Positions 18,066 to 27,689 of a DNA stretch of 64,000 nt are shown in pieces; positions within the stretch are counted from its first letter, which is position 1; the number at the start of each line of letters is the position of its first letter. Both the position numbers and the translations under genes were made by a program. The notes beneath the pieces are model-generated. The model had not been told where the DNA came from, searched no databases, and saw nothing but the letters and a program-made list of their open reading frames with translations. The stretch is taken from NCBI GenBank assembly GCA_903952205.1, contig CAJBEZ010000099.1, positions 1-64,000 on the forward strand, in the 5' to 3' direction. This stretch comes from an uncultured Desulfomonile sp. GTDB lineage: Bacteria; Desulfobacterota; Desulfomonilia; Desulfomonilales; Desulfomonilaceae.

Positions 18066-18155
18066 ATGGCAACAGGAACTAATCACGGTTTGGATGTTCG
18101 TTCATTAGTTACGGTCCAGTGTGGAAATTCTGTTGATCTTTGGCGCCCCGGTTAA
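18066..18155 (+). CDS. possible 29-residue leader or microprotein
   Basis: ATG 18066 is preceded at good distance by GGGGGGAAGG, an unusually strong ribosome site. The frame encodes 29 residues (begins MATGTNHGLD, ends LWRPG) and stops 54 bases before the FkbM start. It lies in the same direction as its neighbours. Size alone makes it doubtful; the ribosome site is the only positive evidence. Confidence 0.3.
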   Translation: MATGTNHGLDVRSLVTVQCGNSVDLWRPG

Positions 18156-18209
18156 CCAAGACGACTATTGGATACGCTTTCACGATCAAACACGAAGAGG
18201 AGTTCGATA

Positions 18210-19184
18210 GTGGCGCAACATTCCCTGACTGACCAATTGGTAATCCTTTACAATAAAATCTTTCCATGGCGATTTCGCTTTCGTTATGGGGCCCCATTGA
18301 TTCGCTCCCTGATGAAACTCAAGGATAACAGCGTATTAATAGATGGAGTCAGGGTGTTTCTCAATCCGAATGACAAGACGGCAACTGAGTTGTTCTTGGT
18401 TCACGCCACCGCTGGTGAGTGGATATGGGAATCATACGAAATATCATTGTTCCTTGAATGCCTCAAAGAGAATAAGGGTTCATTGGCAGTAGACTTGGGG
18501 GCGAATTACGGGGCTTATTCACTTTCAGCCTGCCCCTTGGTCCATGACGGATCAGTAAGAAGTATCATAGCCGTTGAGCCGAACAAGGAGACATATTCCT
18601 GCCTGGAAAAGTCCGCGGAGTTCAATGGATTCAGTCCCTGCATCCACCTTATAAATGCTGCTGTGACTCATGAACACAATTCAGCGTGTCTCTTCTGCCC
18701 GCATGACACTTTTTCGGCAATGAGCAAGACTACTACAATTGCCGACGATGCTAAACTTCCGGAACACTCTTCATCCTATAAAGTTCGCGGAATCACACTT
18801 GATGCTCTCTTGCCGGAATTGGGCCTCACTGATATTGACTCGCTGGTTGTCAAGATCGATGTGGAGGGCTGCGAGCCGGACGCCTTTCAAGGCATGAAGA
18901 ACACTCTTGACTCTGCAAAAGGATATCAGGTCTTCTTCGAACTACATCCTACAGCGCTTGGTTCGCTTGGTCGCGATCCAAAGGAATTTGCTCGATTCCT
19001 GTTTGGTCTGGGATTCGATGTAATGGCTGAGGTCGATCAGCACAAGAAAGTAGCCAGGAGGGTTGGCAGTCTGGACGAATTTATGTCCATTGTTGAAGAA
19101 TGTCTTACTACGACCGAGATGTGGAAAGACTACACAAATATCTTCATTTCGAAGGGACTCAAGGTTCCGCTCAAAATCGTTTAG
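18210..19184 (+). CDS. FkbM-family SAM-dependent methyltransferase
   Basis: The protein has 324 residues from GTG 18210, chosen for the GAGGAG site seven bases upstream; a TTG at 18168 adds 14 residues. The SAM-binding motif AVDLGANYGAYS is at about residue 97, followed by IIAVEPNKETYSCLE and later VVKIDVEGCEPDAFQGM, the hallmark 'vKiDvEGaE' of the FkbM family. These enzymes O-methylate sugars or polyketide/glycan hydroxyls. There is no glycan or polyketide cluster beside it, so the substrate is unknown. Confidence 0.8.
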   Translation: MAQHSLTDQLVILYNKIFPWRFRFRYGAPLIRSLMKLKDNSVLIDGVRVFLNPNDKTATELFLVHATAGEWIWESYEISLFLECLKENKGSLAVDLGANYGAYSLSACPLVHDGSVRSIIAVEPNKETYSCLEKSAEFNGFSPCIHLINAAVTHEHNSACLFCPHDTFSAMSKTTTIADDAKLPEHSSSYKVRGITLDALLPELGLTDIDSLVVKIDVEGCEPDAFQGMKNTLDSAKGYQVFFELHPTALGSLGRDPKEFARFLFGLGFDVMAEVDQHKKVARRVGSLDEFMSIVEECLTTTEMWKDYTNIFISKGLKVPLKIV

Positions 19185-19315
19185 CCTTATCGCTCGGCAA
19201 GGATGGAATCCCTCGAAACGTCTAGGTGTAGGATTTGAAACATTTTCAGATTTGAATCCCACGAACGCAGAAATGCCAAAAGCATGGTTCTGTCCATTAC
19301 TACAAATATTTGTGG

Positions 19316-19474
19316 TCACTCTTTAGTATTGTCTGTTTTGGATTCAATTATTTTATCAAGCATTTCTTGTAAGCGTTTCTTTTTGTCTGGGACTTGTTTC
19401 CTGAGTTCTTTCGCTAATTCCTTGAACTCCTCTGTTTCTGTGACAGAATGTCTTTTCTTTTTCTTCTTTATCAT
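19316..19474 (-). CDS. small lysine-rich helical protein
   Basis: A 52-residue frame from ATG 19474, with GGGG at suitable distance. It begins MIKKKKKRHS and continues as an amphipathic charged helix (EFKELAKELRKQ, KRLQEMLDKII). The longer reading from 19564 adds 30 unconserved residues. The composition fits a small nucleic-acid- or protein-binding coiled coil. No family recognised. Confidence 0.4.
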   Translation of the reverse strand: MIKKKKKRHSVTETEEFKELAKELRKQVPDKKKRLQEMLDKIIESKTDNTKE

Positions 19475-19624
19475 TGTGTAACCCCAACAAAGCGATAACG
19501 CTCTCATGAATTTGAGCTGATGCAGACGTCTGTATGGAAATGACGAACAGGGCAGGGCTAGCATTCAGACCTTTAGAACCATCACTGAAATAAATTCATG
19601 CCTTACGACTCCCCAAGAACGTTA

Positions 19625-20335
19625 CTATCGCACACCTAAAGCAAAATCTACCGCGGCCTCCGAATGTATCTGCACTGTATCGAAAACCGGCGCTAGAACG
19701 TGTTCCTGTTTGATCAACAATGGAATCTCGGTGCATCCCAGTATCACACCTTCGGCGCCTTCCTCTTCCACTAAACGGTTAATGATTCTGACAAATTGCT
19801 TTCTTGACGCCTTTACGGTTTTTCCGGCGCACAATTCATCGAAAATAACGGTATTAATGTAGTCCCGTTCGCCCTTATCCGGGATAACTACTTTAAGTCC
19901 GTATTGTTGTTCCAAACGGTCCCGGTAAAAATGTTGCTCCATAGTGTATGCCGTGCCCAGTAGCGCAACTGTTTTTAATCCTTTTTCAATTATTTTATTG
20001 GCTGTAGCGTCGGCGAGGCGGAGAACGGGGATAGTCACATGCGCCTCAATGTTGTCGGCAGTCACGTTCATAGTATTGGAGGCTATTACGATAAAATCAG
20101 CTCCGCCTCGTTCAAGTCTTTGAGCCGCATCTATCATGGTTTTAATCAAGGGTCCCCAGTTCCCGTGTTCCGCCAGACGTTCATCTTTGGAAAAAACCCC
20201 AAATGGTATGGAAAACATCAATATCTTGGCGGAATTCAATCCGCCAAGCATGTCCCGGACCATTTCGTTCATTAATCGGTAATATTCTATCGATGAAACC
20301 CAGCTTATGCCACCTATAATGCCGATGGTTTTCAT
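19625..20335 (-). CDS. aspartate/glutamate racemase family protein
   Basis: The protein has 236 residues and starts MKTIGIIGGISWVSS, the usual N-terminus of YgeA/RacX-type racemases. The second catalytic cysteine is present (GCTEIPLL, near residue 201). At the first catalytic position the usual C-T-N-T-M-H reads A-S-N-T-M-N, so the proton-carrying residue (Thr in YgeA, Cys in others) is Ser and the following His is Asn. It would interconvert L- and D-amino acids in the cytoplasm, if active with this change. It is a single gene with no amino-acid cluster around it. Confidence 0.8.
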   Translation of the reverse strand: MKTIGIIGGISWVSSIEYYRLMNEMVRDMLGGLNSAKILMFSIPFGVFSKDERLAEHGNWGPLIKTMIDAAQRLERGGADFIVIASNTMNVTADNIEAHVTIPVLRLADATANKIIEKGLKTVALLGTAYTMEQHFYRDRLEQQYGLKVVIPDKGERDYINTVIFDELCAGKTVKASRKQFVRIINRLVEEEGAEGVILGCTEIPLLIKQEHVLAPVFDTVQIHSEAAVDFALGVR

Positions 20336-20761
20336 CTGTAGTTTTTGGGAAGTAAGATTAGAGCGTTAATAGTGCGGGACTTTTGAGAGTGACTTATAAG
20401 CTCAAGCCGCTTGTTCATGATTCAGCCCTCTGTTGAGGTAAGGTTCCCCAATAAACTTCATAAAGGGTCCTTATGTCAAGGTATTGGGAGTCAATTACTC
20501 AATATGCAATATTTATATTGCTTATCTGTAACCGATGATGTATTCTACATTTGAAGCTTAACTTGTATTGCTCCAGTTGTCCTATCATACATGGTCACGG
20601 GTGTTATGCGAGAATTAAGATCGTAGAACGTGGTACCCGTGCCGTGGATAGTTCCGAATTATCCAGTCGATTTATCCCCGATCACAAAAACCCCGTTATT
20701 TATCAACCTACATGCGCTTTCACATAGTTGTGTCGCGCGTTTTTGCAAAAGGAGCTACAAA
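20336..20761. other. 426-bp divergent intergenic region
   Basis: It lies between the racemase (minus) and the RRM protein (plus), so both promoters should be here. The last 100 bases form the RRM leader. I see no gene and no clear box motif. Confidence 0.4.
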
Positions 20762-21061
20762 ATGAGTTTTAACATTTATGTTGGTAATCTTTCCTTCGAT
20801 GCTAGCGAAGGAGAACTAAGAACTCTTTTCGGAGAGTATGGCGCAGTGGATACCGTCAAGATCATTTCTGACCAGTTTACTGGTAGATCACGCGGTTTTG
20901 GTTTTGTTGAGATGCAGGACCGTGAAGAGGGTCTGCGTGCAGTCAAGGAACTGGATTCCAGGGAACTGGGTGGACGAGCCCTAAAGATAAACGAAGCAAA
21001 GCCTAAGGCCTCCGGCGGCGGTGGCCGTAGAGACGACAGAGGCGGCGGCTCTCGCTGGTAG
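20762..21061 (+). CDS. glycine-rich RRM RNA-binding protein
   Basis: The protein has 99 residues from ATG 20762, with AGGAG seven to eight bases upstream. A single RNA-recognition motif covers residues 3-80: RNP2 IYVGNL and RNP1 RGFGFVEM. A short Gly/Arg-rich tail (SGGGGRRDDRGGG) follows. This is the bacterial Rbp type known from cyanobacteria and many Desulfobacterota, thought to bind mRNA, often under cold or other stress. It is monocistronic, closed by a strong terminator at 21101-21131. Confidence 0.9.
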   Translation: MSFNIYVGNLSFDASEGELRTLFGEYGAVDTVKIISDQFTGRSRGFGFVEMQDREEGLRAVKELDSRELGGRALKINEAKPKASGGGGRRDDRGGGSRW

Positions 21062-21100
21062 AACCTTCACGAGAGAAATAGATCATTAAGATAATCACAC

Positions 21101-21131
21101 AGGGACTTGCTTCGGCAAGTTCCTGTTTTTT
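21101..21131 (+). terminator. Rho-independent terminator of the RRM gene
   Basis: AGGGACTTGC and GCAAGTTCCT form a 10-bp stem with one G-U pair and a TTCG tetraloop, followed at once by GTTTTTT. It lies 40 bases after the RRM stop. Confidence 0.9.
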
Positions 21132-21614
21132 ATTGTTACAAGCCCAACACCATCACGTCCCCGTAGTCATTGGAAACAGCCTGGTCCCGATTTTTTATTC
21201 CAAATGAAAGTTGCTATTTAGCAATTCAACCTGCCTAAGGTCCTTATCTGATATATTCACAAATAAATATCCATTGAATATATGTGTTAAATCAATAATA
21301 TGACGTTATCACATACCTTATAATCTAATAAAAGATAATTTAAATTATAAAAAAGCTTGACAACATATTAATAAAATGGTTGTTTCCTTGCCAGCGACAA
21401 ACCAAACCTAATCCTTCCTTTGGCCCGTTACCCAACGGGTCAAACTTTTTATGGCGCATGAACTTCAGAATTATCGGTTCAAAATTATCGGCTACCACTA
21501 TATTATAGCTAGGAAACTTACTCCCTTAATTCTTGGGAAAGTGACAATTGTGTTTGGGGGACATAAAATTCTGTACACTGGGAACCGTTTTGTGGTTTAG
21601 GTTTTCATAGTAAG
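21132..21614. other. AT-rich stretch without a gene
   Basis: Very AT-rich, with several long A/T runs around 21280-21380. No frame with a start and ribosome site is seen. A TTGACA at 21358 has no well-spaced -10 box. Confidence 0.4.
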
Positions 21615-21642
21615 CGGCCTTATCCTGATGCAGGATAGGCCG
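21615..21642. terminator. hairpin downstream of the small minus-strand gene
   Basis: CGGCCT-T-ATCCTG pairs with CAGGATAGGCCG around an ATG loop, giving 12 pairs with one bulged T. It lies 17 bases after the stop of the gene at 21659-21841. No T run follows on the minus strand, so it may be a pause or mRNA-stabilising hairpin rather than a strong terminator. Confidence 0.5.
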
Positions 21643-21658
21643 TCACAGAGAGAGTTAG

Positions 21659-21841
21659 TTAGATTGAATCTGATCTGCTTGCGATCCACAGGCTCGTCAT
21701 GAACTGATCCATCAGCATATGTTCATCTGTAGACTCGTAAATGAGATTCTGATGAGCCACATCTAAAACCTGAAATAGAATCGATAGATCATGATCCGCA
21801 ACCTTTGATACAAACTCGATAAGGGTTTGTCTTTGAGCCAT
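21659..21841 (-). CDS. small protein of unknown function
   Basis: The protein has 60 residues (begins MAQRQTLIEF). ATG 21841 is preceded by AGGGAGGA at eight bases, a very good ribosome site, and the frame ends just before a hairpin, so it is likely a real gene. It is acidic and helical (FQVLDVAHQNLIYE, DEHMLMDQFM). No motif is recognised. Confidence 0.5.
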   Translation of the reverse strand: MAQRQTLIEFVSKVADHDLSILFQVLDVAHQNLIYESTDEHMLMDQFMTSLWIASRSDSI

Positions 21842-22185
21842 AATTGTGATTCCTCCCTAAACATTCAGGATTAAGCGTCGCAATCTGTATTAATTTACGA
21901 CGCAGTCAATAATTCTTGTCCGAGCGCATCCTAATAGATGTCGCCTTTAATGTTGACCAAGGTCTATCAAGAAATATGCCATATTCATGCCATAAACAGT
22001 CAATAGAATTTAACTAGCCGATATAACTAACTTAAGGCGGTGTTATTGGGATGCTTCGAAGCGGGCAGGATAGTGTCAAGTCACTGCCAAATTGAGTTTT
22101 GAATTATCAAAGCTACATTTATGTAGTACTAACGTTACAGTTTGGTATGATAAAATGTCGGTCAAACCTCGAAATAAGATCCGAT
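21842..22185. other. intergenic stretch, 344 bp
   Basis: Holds the upstream region of the small gene ending at 21659 and the 3' side of the Ca2+-ATPase gene. I see no gene or strong hairpin. Confidence 0.4.
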
Positions 22186-25095
22186 TCATCTTGACCGCTG
22201 AAACCACTTGGTTATTTCTTCAGTAACCGCTGGGACTAAAGCCAACCCGATAACCACGGCCCATTCCGTTAGGCCGAGCGGGCGTGTGTTGAAAATAGGA
22301 TTTAGAAACGGCGTGACTACCGTCACTAACAGAAGCGCCAGAGAGACCAATACGGCCGCCACCATGTAGCGATTCGAAAATAAACCTATTTGAAAAACGG
22401 ATAGCCGGTCCGAGCGAACGGTGAAAGCACGGAACAACTCGCACATGGACAGTGTGACAAAAGCCATGGTTGCCGCCGAGGCGCCTTCAACACCACTCCA
22501 GTTGTATTTAAAAAGAAAGATAAAAGGATTAGCCCCGGGCGGAATTGCGCCAGTAGACTGTAAATGCCAAAACAGACCCAGCAAGAACGCAGTCAGTGTC
22601 GCTCCACTTTGTGCAACGGTTTGAATTAGGATGCCCGTACGCATTGGACCATGGATGATGGGTTCGGACTTAGGTCGAGGGGGATGCTGCATCACGTCCG
22701 GGTCGCCTTTTTCCTTGGCCAGAGCCAGAGCCGGGGCGCCATCAGTTACCAGGTTAAGCCAGAGGAGTTGAATTGCGGTTAGCGGGCAGGGAAAACCAAA
22801 CAGAGTAGGCAGGAATATGATCATTATCTCAGCCACATTTGATGAAAGAAGGAAAAAAACAAACCTCCTGATGTTGGCGTAGATGATACGCCCCTGTTCC
22901 ACAGCAGCCACAATGCTAACATAGTTGTCATCCGTCAGTACCATATCCGCCGTTTCCTTGGCAACGTCCGAACCGGTGATACCCATGGCGATCCCAATGT
23001 CAGCGCGCTTAAGCGCCGGAGCGTCGTTCACGCCGTCCCCAGTCATGGCTACTACCTCGCCTCGTTGTTTGAGCCCCTCTACAATGCGCACTTTGTGCTC
23101 AGGGTTGACTCGAGCAAAAATGTTTGTTGCGCCAAGGGCCTCGATAAGCCCTGGTTTGTCGAGACGATCAAGCGCTTGGCCATTAAGGACATGGTCGTCT
23201 TTTTTTACAAGACCGATGTCTATTCCTATTGCCGCCGCCGTATCTGGGTAGTCGCCAGTAATCATGATAGTTCGTATTCCGGCTCGGCGCGCTGTGGCAA
23301 TGGCTGGAAGGGCCTCGGGTCGCGCCGGGTCTATGATGCCGACAAGGCCCAGAAACACCAGTTCGCTTTCAACTTCGGCAGGAACATCCATGTTGGGAGG
23401 GGCGTCGGAAACACGGTATGAAACTGCAATAACGCGAAGCGCCTGTCGAGCCATTAATTTGTTGGCGTTCATAATCTGCTCCCGAAAATCATCGCTCAGA
23501 GCCTCGGTCTCCCCAGTGATCCGCTGGTAATGGGAGCACAATCCCATGATTACGTCCGGGGCGCCCTTACAGGCTGTGATGTAAACGCTTTGACTCTCTG
23601 CGGCGTTCGCGATGGGAGGAAAGCAGGATGCGCTGTCTCTATGATTTGCCAAAAGATGTATCGTGGACATACATTTTCTCTCAGAGTCAAAAGGGATCTC
23701 AAAAATTCTTGGATACAATCTGTCGAGTTCATCCTTGTGAGCCCCCGCCTTGGCTGCGGCCACCACAATGGCGCCTTCAGTCGGGTCTCCAACCATCCGA
23801 AAGGATGCCGCATCTTTCTTGTCGGAAATCTCCAGATATGCGTCGTTGGCAAGAGTCCCTGACCACAAGGTGGACACGGCCCCAGGATACTGTGTTACGT
23901 CTATTCGCCGACCCTCCAGACGGAATTGTCCCTTTGGGTCATATCCTTCTCCTGTGATTTCAAATAGATGATCATCAGTCCATAAACGGACCGCAGTCAT
24001 TTGATTTTGGGTGAGAGTGCCGGTTTTGTCGGAGCAGATGACGCTAACCGACCCCAGGGTTTCAACAGCGGCCAACCTCCTCATGAGCGCATGCCTTCTA
24101 ACCATCTCTCTCATTCCCAAGGCGAGAGTGATTGTGACTACCGCTGGGAGGCCTTCCGGCACAGCAGCGATGGCGAGGCTCACAGCAATTATAAAAAGCT
24201 CTGAAAGGACATGAGAGTATTTGTTAAGATAGACGAGAAATCCACCGTCCGGACCGGTGATCAGATGGAGGTTGGTCTGATTCAAAACCGCGACGCTGAA
24301 CACCAGCGCGCAGATCACCATACAAGCGTATCCAAGCTGTTTGCCGAGTTGATCAAGCCTTTGCTGCAACGGCGTAGGCTCCGCTTCAAGCGAACTAAGC
24401 ATCTCGGCGATCATTCCCATCTGTGTTTGCATTCCTGTGGCCACTACTATTCCACGGCCACGTCCGTACGAAATAAGTGTCCCCATGAAGGCCGCATTTC
24501 GCCGATCCCCAAGGGGGATCTCCTCTTCCAGAACAACATCCGCTCGTTTATCTACGGGGACGGATTCGCCGGTGAGCGCCGCCTCTTCTATCCGCAGGTT
24601 AACCGTTTCAATGAGACGCAGATCCGCCGGTACATAATTGCCGGCCTCCATTATCACAACATCGCCAGGTACGAGTTCCCGGCTCGGAATAGTGACCCTC
24701 GCTCCGTCACGGACCACGTTAGAGTTAGGCGCCGTCATTTTTTTCAGCGCAGCCAGCGCCTCCTCGGCCTTCGATTCCTGGACGACTCCAATGATTGCAT
24801 TGAGTAGTACTATCGCCATTATGACCGAAGCCTCGAGGTATTCTCCCAAAAAAGAGGAGACAAGACTTGCGACTATCAGCATTATGACCACGAAATTCTC
24901 AAACTGCCCTAACAATAGACGCCAGAATGGAGGCCTTGGAGCTTCCTGAAGCTCATTGTAGCCTGTTTCCGCAAGGCGGTGGGCGGCCTCTTTATTACTA
25001 AGGCCCGTGTCGAGATCGACGCCAAATCTCCGAGCTGTTTCTTCGGCTGACAGGGTATGCCAGGCCTGTTCCAATACTGTGTCCGTCTGCTCCAT
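22186..25095 (-). CDS. Ca2+-transporting P-type ATPase (P2A, SERCA/PacL-like)
   Basis: The protein has 969 residues from ATG 25095; the frame also reads from a TTG at 25104. A cation-ATPase N-terminal domain comes first, then TGES (actuator), DKTGT with the phosphorylated Asp, [12 protein letters not shown] and ten membrane helices. The Ca2+-site residues of SERCA are all visible: VPEGLP in M4, SNVAE in M5, NLVTDG in M6 and a Glu in M8 (SMCELF). It therefore most likely pumps Ca2+ out of the cytoplasm at the cost of ATP. It is monocistronic; no regulator lies beside it. Na+ or Mn2+ specificity is less likely given M5 and M6. Confidence 0.9.
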   Translation of the reverse strand: MEQTDTVLEQAWHTLSAEETARRFGVDLDTGLSNKEAAHRLAETGYNELQEAPRPPFWRLLLGQFENFVVIMLIVASLVSSFLGEYLEASVIMAIVLLNAIIGVVQESKAEEALAALKKMTAPNSNVVRDGARVTIPSRELVPGDVVIMEAGNYVPADLRLIETVNLRIEEAALTGESVPVDKRADVVLEEEIPLGDRRNAAFMGTLISYGRGRGIVVATGMQTQMGMIAEMLSSLEAEPTPLQQRLDQLGKQLGYACMVICALVFSVAVLNQTNLHLITGPDGGFLVYLNKYSHVLSELFIIAVSLAIAAVPEGLPAVVTITLALGMREMVRRHALMRRLAAVETLGSVSVICSDKTGTLTQNQMTAVRLWTDDHLFEITGEGYDPKGQFRLEGRRIDVTQYPGAVSTLWSGTLANDAYLEISDKKDAASFRMVGDPTEGAIVVAAAKAGAHKDELDRLYPRIFEIPFDSERKCMSTIHLLANHRDSASCFPPIANAAESQSVYITACKGAPDVIMGLCSHYQRITGETEALSDDFREQIMNANKLMARQALRVIAVSYRVSDAPPNMDVPAEVESELVFLGLVGIIDPARPEALPAIATARRAGIRTIMITGDYPDTAAAIGIDIGLVKKDDHVLNGQALDRLDKPGLIEALGATNIFARVNPEHKVRIVEGLKQRGEVVAMTGDGVNDAPALKRADIGIAMGITGSDVAKETADMVLTDDNYVSIVAAVEQGRIIYANIRRFVFFLLSSNVAEIMIIFLPTLFGFPCPLTAIQLLWLNLVTDGAPALALAKEKGDPDVMQHPPRPKSEPIIHGPMRTGILIQTVAQSGATLTAFLLGLFWHLQSTGAIPPGANPFIFLFKYNWSGVEGASAATMAFVTLSMCELFRAFTVRSDRLSVFQIGLFSNRYMVAAVLVSLALLLVTVVTPFLNPIFNTRPLGLTEWAVVIGLALVPAVTEEITKWFQRSR

Positions 25096-25401
25096 AGGGT
25101 CCAACTTTCAATTGAGTGATGAAGAGTGGCTCTGGCCTATATTATGAAATCCCATTCCGGTAGAATAAAACTGGAAGGAGGAGTCAACGTGGCGCTGTAG
25201 CCTCGATGATCATTCCCCTTTCCCTTCCCAGCCGGTTGTAATAAACATGCTGGAAAATTCTATCCTGAGTCACTTAGTGGTTTTTTCAAGCCGTTTGATA
25301 TTATATTATAAGGTAGTTTTTAAATCCATTTCTGCGCTTCTTTTTTTCACCAGTCCTTTTGTTTGATTGCGCATTGAAGATTGATCTGTCGGGGTCATCC
25401 T

Positions 25402-26259
25402 ATGTCAAGAAAAATGTTGATACTAGCTGTACTCGGGTTCACGGCTGTAGCGGGCAGCGCTGTCTTATCAAATTACATGCACAAAGACAGGGTTGTCATC
25501 AAAGCCGTCATGGAACAAAACCATCAAGAGACCAAGCGTCTTCTCCAGCAAGGATGCGATGTCAACATACGAGCCGAAAACGGCACGACCGCTCTCATGG
25601 TGGCAGCCAGCAAGGGCGATAAGGAAATGACCAGATTGCTTCTGGAACACGGGGCGGATGTAAATGACCACTGCGATAAGGGTGTAACCGCCTTAATGGA
25701 CGCAGTGTCTCAGGGGCGTTTAGATATTATCGAAATTCTACTTGCGGCAAAGGCGGACCCTAATATTAGAGACCAATCCGGCATGAATCCAATCTCCAAG
25801 GCCGCCGATGAAGGCAACTCCGATGCCATTGCTCTCCTTGTTCAGTATGGAGCCAAATTGGATGAAAAGGACCCCAATGGGTTCACAGAATTGACGCGGG
25901 CAAGCCGTATCGGAAAAACTGGAGCTGTTAAAGCGCTCCTTGCAAACAAAGCAAACCCTAACGCTGTTGACAATGCGGGATTCACGCCGTTAATGCATGC
26001 CACTGTTGAAGGATTTGAGCCGGTAATCCGCCTGCTGGTAGAAAATGGCGCAGATGTCAACGCGACGGACAAGTCAGGGGGTACGGCGCTAATGATCGCC
26101 TCTCATGAAGGTAAAACGGGTATTGTCAAACTGCTTGCTCAAAATGGAGCGGAAATCAACGCCAGAGAACAATTCGGAAAGACTTCTCTTGCAATAGCCA
26201 GATCTAAAGGCCACGCGGAAGTTGTCGACATTCTTCAGTCATACGGCGCCGGAGAATAA
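25402..26259 (+). CDS. exported or membrane-anchored ankyrin-repeat protein
   Basis: The protein has 285 residues from ATG 25402 (GGGG upstream). The N-terminal 25 residues are a signal peptide or anchor (MSRKMLILAVLGF ... SAVL). Eight ankyrin repeats fill the rest (typical phrases NGTTALMVAASKGD, GADVNATD). There is no other domain. It probably lies in the periplasm as a protein-binding scaffold. It resembles the repeat part of the ankyrin-PDZ protein at 4348-6915, but the two genes are far apart. Confidence 0.8.
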   Translation: MSRKMLILAVLGFTAVAGSAVLSNYMHKDRVVIKAVMEQNHQETKRLLQQGCDVNIRAENGTTALMVAASKGDKEMTRLLLEHGADVNDHCDKGVTALMDAVSQGRLDIIEILLAAKADPNIRDQSGMNPISKAADEGNSDAIALLVQYGAKLDEKDPNGFTELTRASRIGKTGAVKALLANKANPNAVDNAGFTPLMHATVEGFEPVIRLLVENGADVNATDKSGGTALMIASHEGKTGIVKLLAQNGAEINAREQFGKTSLAIARSKGHAEVVDILQSYGAGE

Positions 26260-26402
26260 AAGCCTCAAATCGAGCCGGACCCGATGAAAATTGTGCCTGA
26301 AAGCTCCAGTGAAAATAATGTATACATACGATTTACAGAGTGATAATATTTGAGGTAAATTCAATACTTCATTGTCATCCGTTTACTCCGAGGAGGTTTC
26401 TT

Positions 26403-26972
26403 ATGTCTAACGCTGAAACACCCACCGGCAACCCTGGAGTAGTAGGTCTGGCGGGCTTTGGACTCACCACGATGGTTCTCCAGTTTCACAATGTTGGCTG
26501 GTGTGGGGTTGGCCCGGTTGTGGCCCTCGCGTTTATTTTTGGTGGGTTGGCTCAAATGGTAGCTGGTTTCCAGGAATTCAAATGCGGTAACAATTTCGGA
26601 TACAGCGCATTCGTGGCCTACGGGTCTTTCTGGATCGCTCTAGGCATAATCTTCATGCTGAATTTCTTCAATATTTATCATTCAGGCACGACTGACGTTG
26701 GTTGGTTTCTCGTCGGCTGGACACTCTACACGTTTATCATGTGGATACCGTCGATGCGAATTCATTCGGCCATGGCCACGACATTCACGCTTCTTTTGAT
26801 AGGTTTCATACTTCTGGACCTGGCGCATTTCGGCTATCCGGAGATGACCAAGATCGCCGGATACGAACTAATGCTATGCGCCCTTTCCGCATGGTATATG
26901 ATGGCTCATGTCATTTTCTTGCAGGTATTTGGTAGAGACATACTCCCGGTAGGGAAACCCTGGATAAAGTGA
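26403..26972 (+). CDS. GPR1/FUN34/YaaH-family acetate or succinate transporter
   Basis: The protein has 189 residues from ATG 26403, preceded by GAGGAGG. Six membrane helices are evident. The N-terminal signature of the family, NPAPLGL in SatP, reads NPGVVGL here, followed by the conserved GFGLTTMVLQFHN. These proteins carry acetate or other short acids (or act as channels) across the inner membrane. The altered signature could change selectivity. A secreted Cache protein follows 70 bases downstream on the same strand, with its own ribosome site, so the two may be one operon. Confidence 0.85.
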   Translation: MSNAETPTGNPGVVGLAGFGLTTMVLQFHNVGWCGVGPVVALAFIFGGLAQMVAGFQEFKCGNNFGYSAFVAYGSFWIALGIIFMLNFFNIYHSGTTDVGWFLVGWTLYTFIMWIPSMRIHSAMATTFTLLLIGFILLDLAHFGYPEMTKIAGYELMLCALSAWYMMAHVIFLQVFGRDILPVGKPWIK

Positions 26973-27042
26973 TGATCATAAGGGTTCAAGATGAGAATTC
27001 TGGGGAGATCTTGAATCAGGTTGACGACTGAAGGAGGACAAG

Positions 27043-27522
27043 ATGACAAAATTTCACATAGCAACTATGGTAACGGTAATCCTTTGTTTTGCGGCGGTCG
27101 TTGGAGCTCAGCAAGCAGCGACAAAAGAGGAGTGTGTCGTTAAATCTCATGAGGCGGCGGCCCTGATCACGGCTAAAGGGCTGGATGAGGCCATCAGGCA
27201 GATCAATGATCCCAAAGGCCCTTTCGTATGGAAAGACAGTTATGTTTTTTTGATGAATCTGGAAGGCAAGATGTTAGCTCACCCCATGCAGCCTGAATTG
27301 ACAAAACTTCCCCACTGTCTGCTTTTAACTGATCCCACGGACAAGGCGCTGTTTGTCAGTTTTGTAAATCTGGCCAAGACGGTCGGCCACGGATGGGTAG
27401 AGTACATGTGGCCCAGACCCGGTCAAAAGTGGCCGTCCAAGAAAATCACATATATCTACCGAGTCCCGAACACTGATCTTTTTGTGGGAGCTGGAGTTTA
27501 CGTTGGCGGTATGATGTACTGA
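27043..27522 (+). CDS. secreted single Cache-domain protein
   Basis: The protein has 159 residues. ATG 27043 follows GGAGGA. A signal peptide (residues 1-22, ending VVGAQQ) precedes one sCache-like domain: a long helix (SHEAAALITAKGLDEAI), then FVWKDSYVFLMNLEGKMLAHP and VEYMWPRPG, typical of periplasmic small-acid sensors. There is no kinase, chemotaxis or membrane part, so it would act as a free periplasmic binding protein. Its place behind the acetate-transporter-like gene suggests binding of the same kind of ligand. Confidence 0.8.
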   Translation: MTKFHIATMVTVILCFAAVVGAQQAATKEECVVKSHEAAALITAKGLDEAIRQINDPKGPFVWKDSYVFLMNLEGKMLAHPMQPELTKLPHCLLLTDPTDKALFVSFVNLAKTVGHGWVEYMWPRPGQKWPSKKITYIYRVPNTDLFVGAGVYVGGMMY

Positions 27523-27689
27523 CAGATATTTACAAATTGTGGCTCAACCCGCGGTGCCAACTATCAACATCCGCAAATTTAATTCAAACAGAGCGCAGCG
27601 GAAGTTAAAGTCAGAACTGGAAAAGCGCCATCTCAAAAGAGCGCCACAGGAAAAACCTTCCCGTAAGAAGGTCTTCCCCGAAAAAGTTT

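Noticed and set aside
21358-21380. TTGACA followed by AT-rich DNA as a promoter
   Set aside because: No -10 box at 16-18 bases and no gene that would be served.
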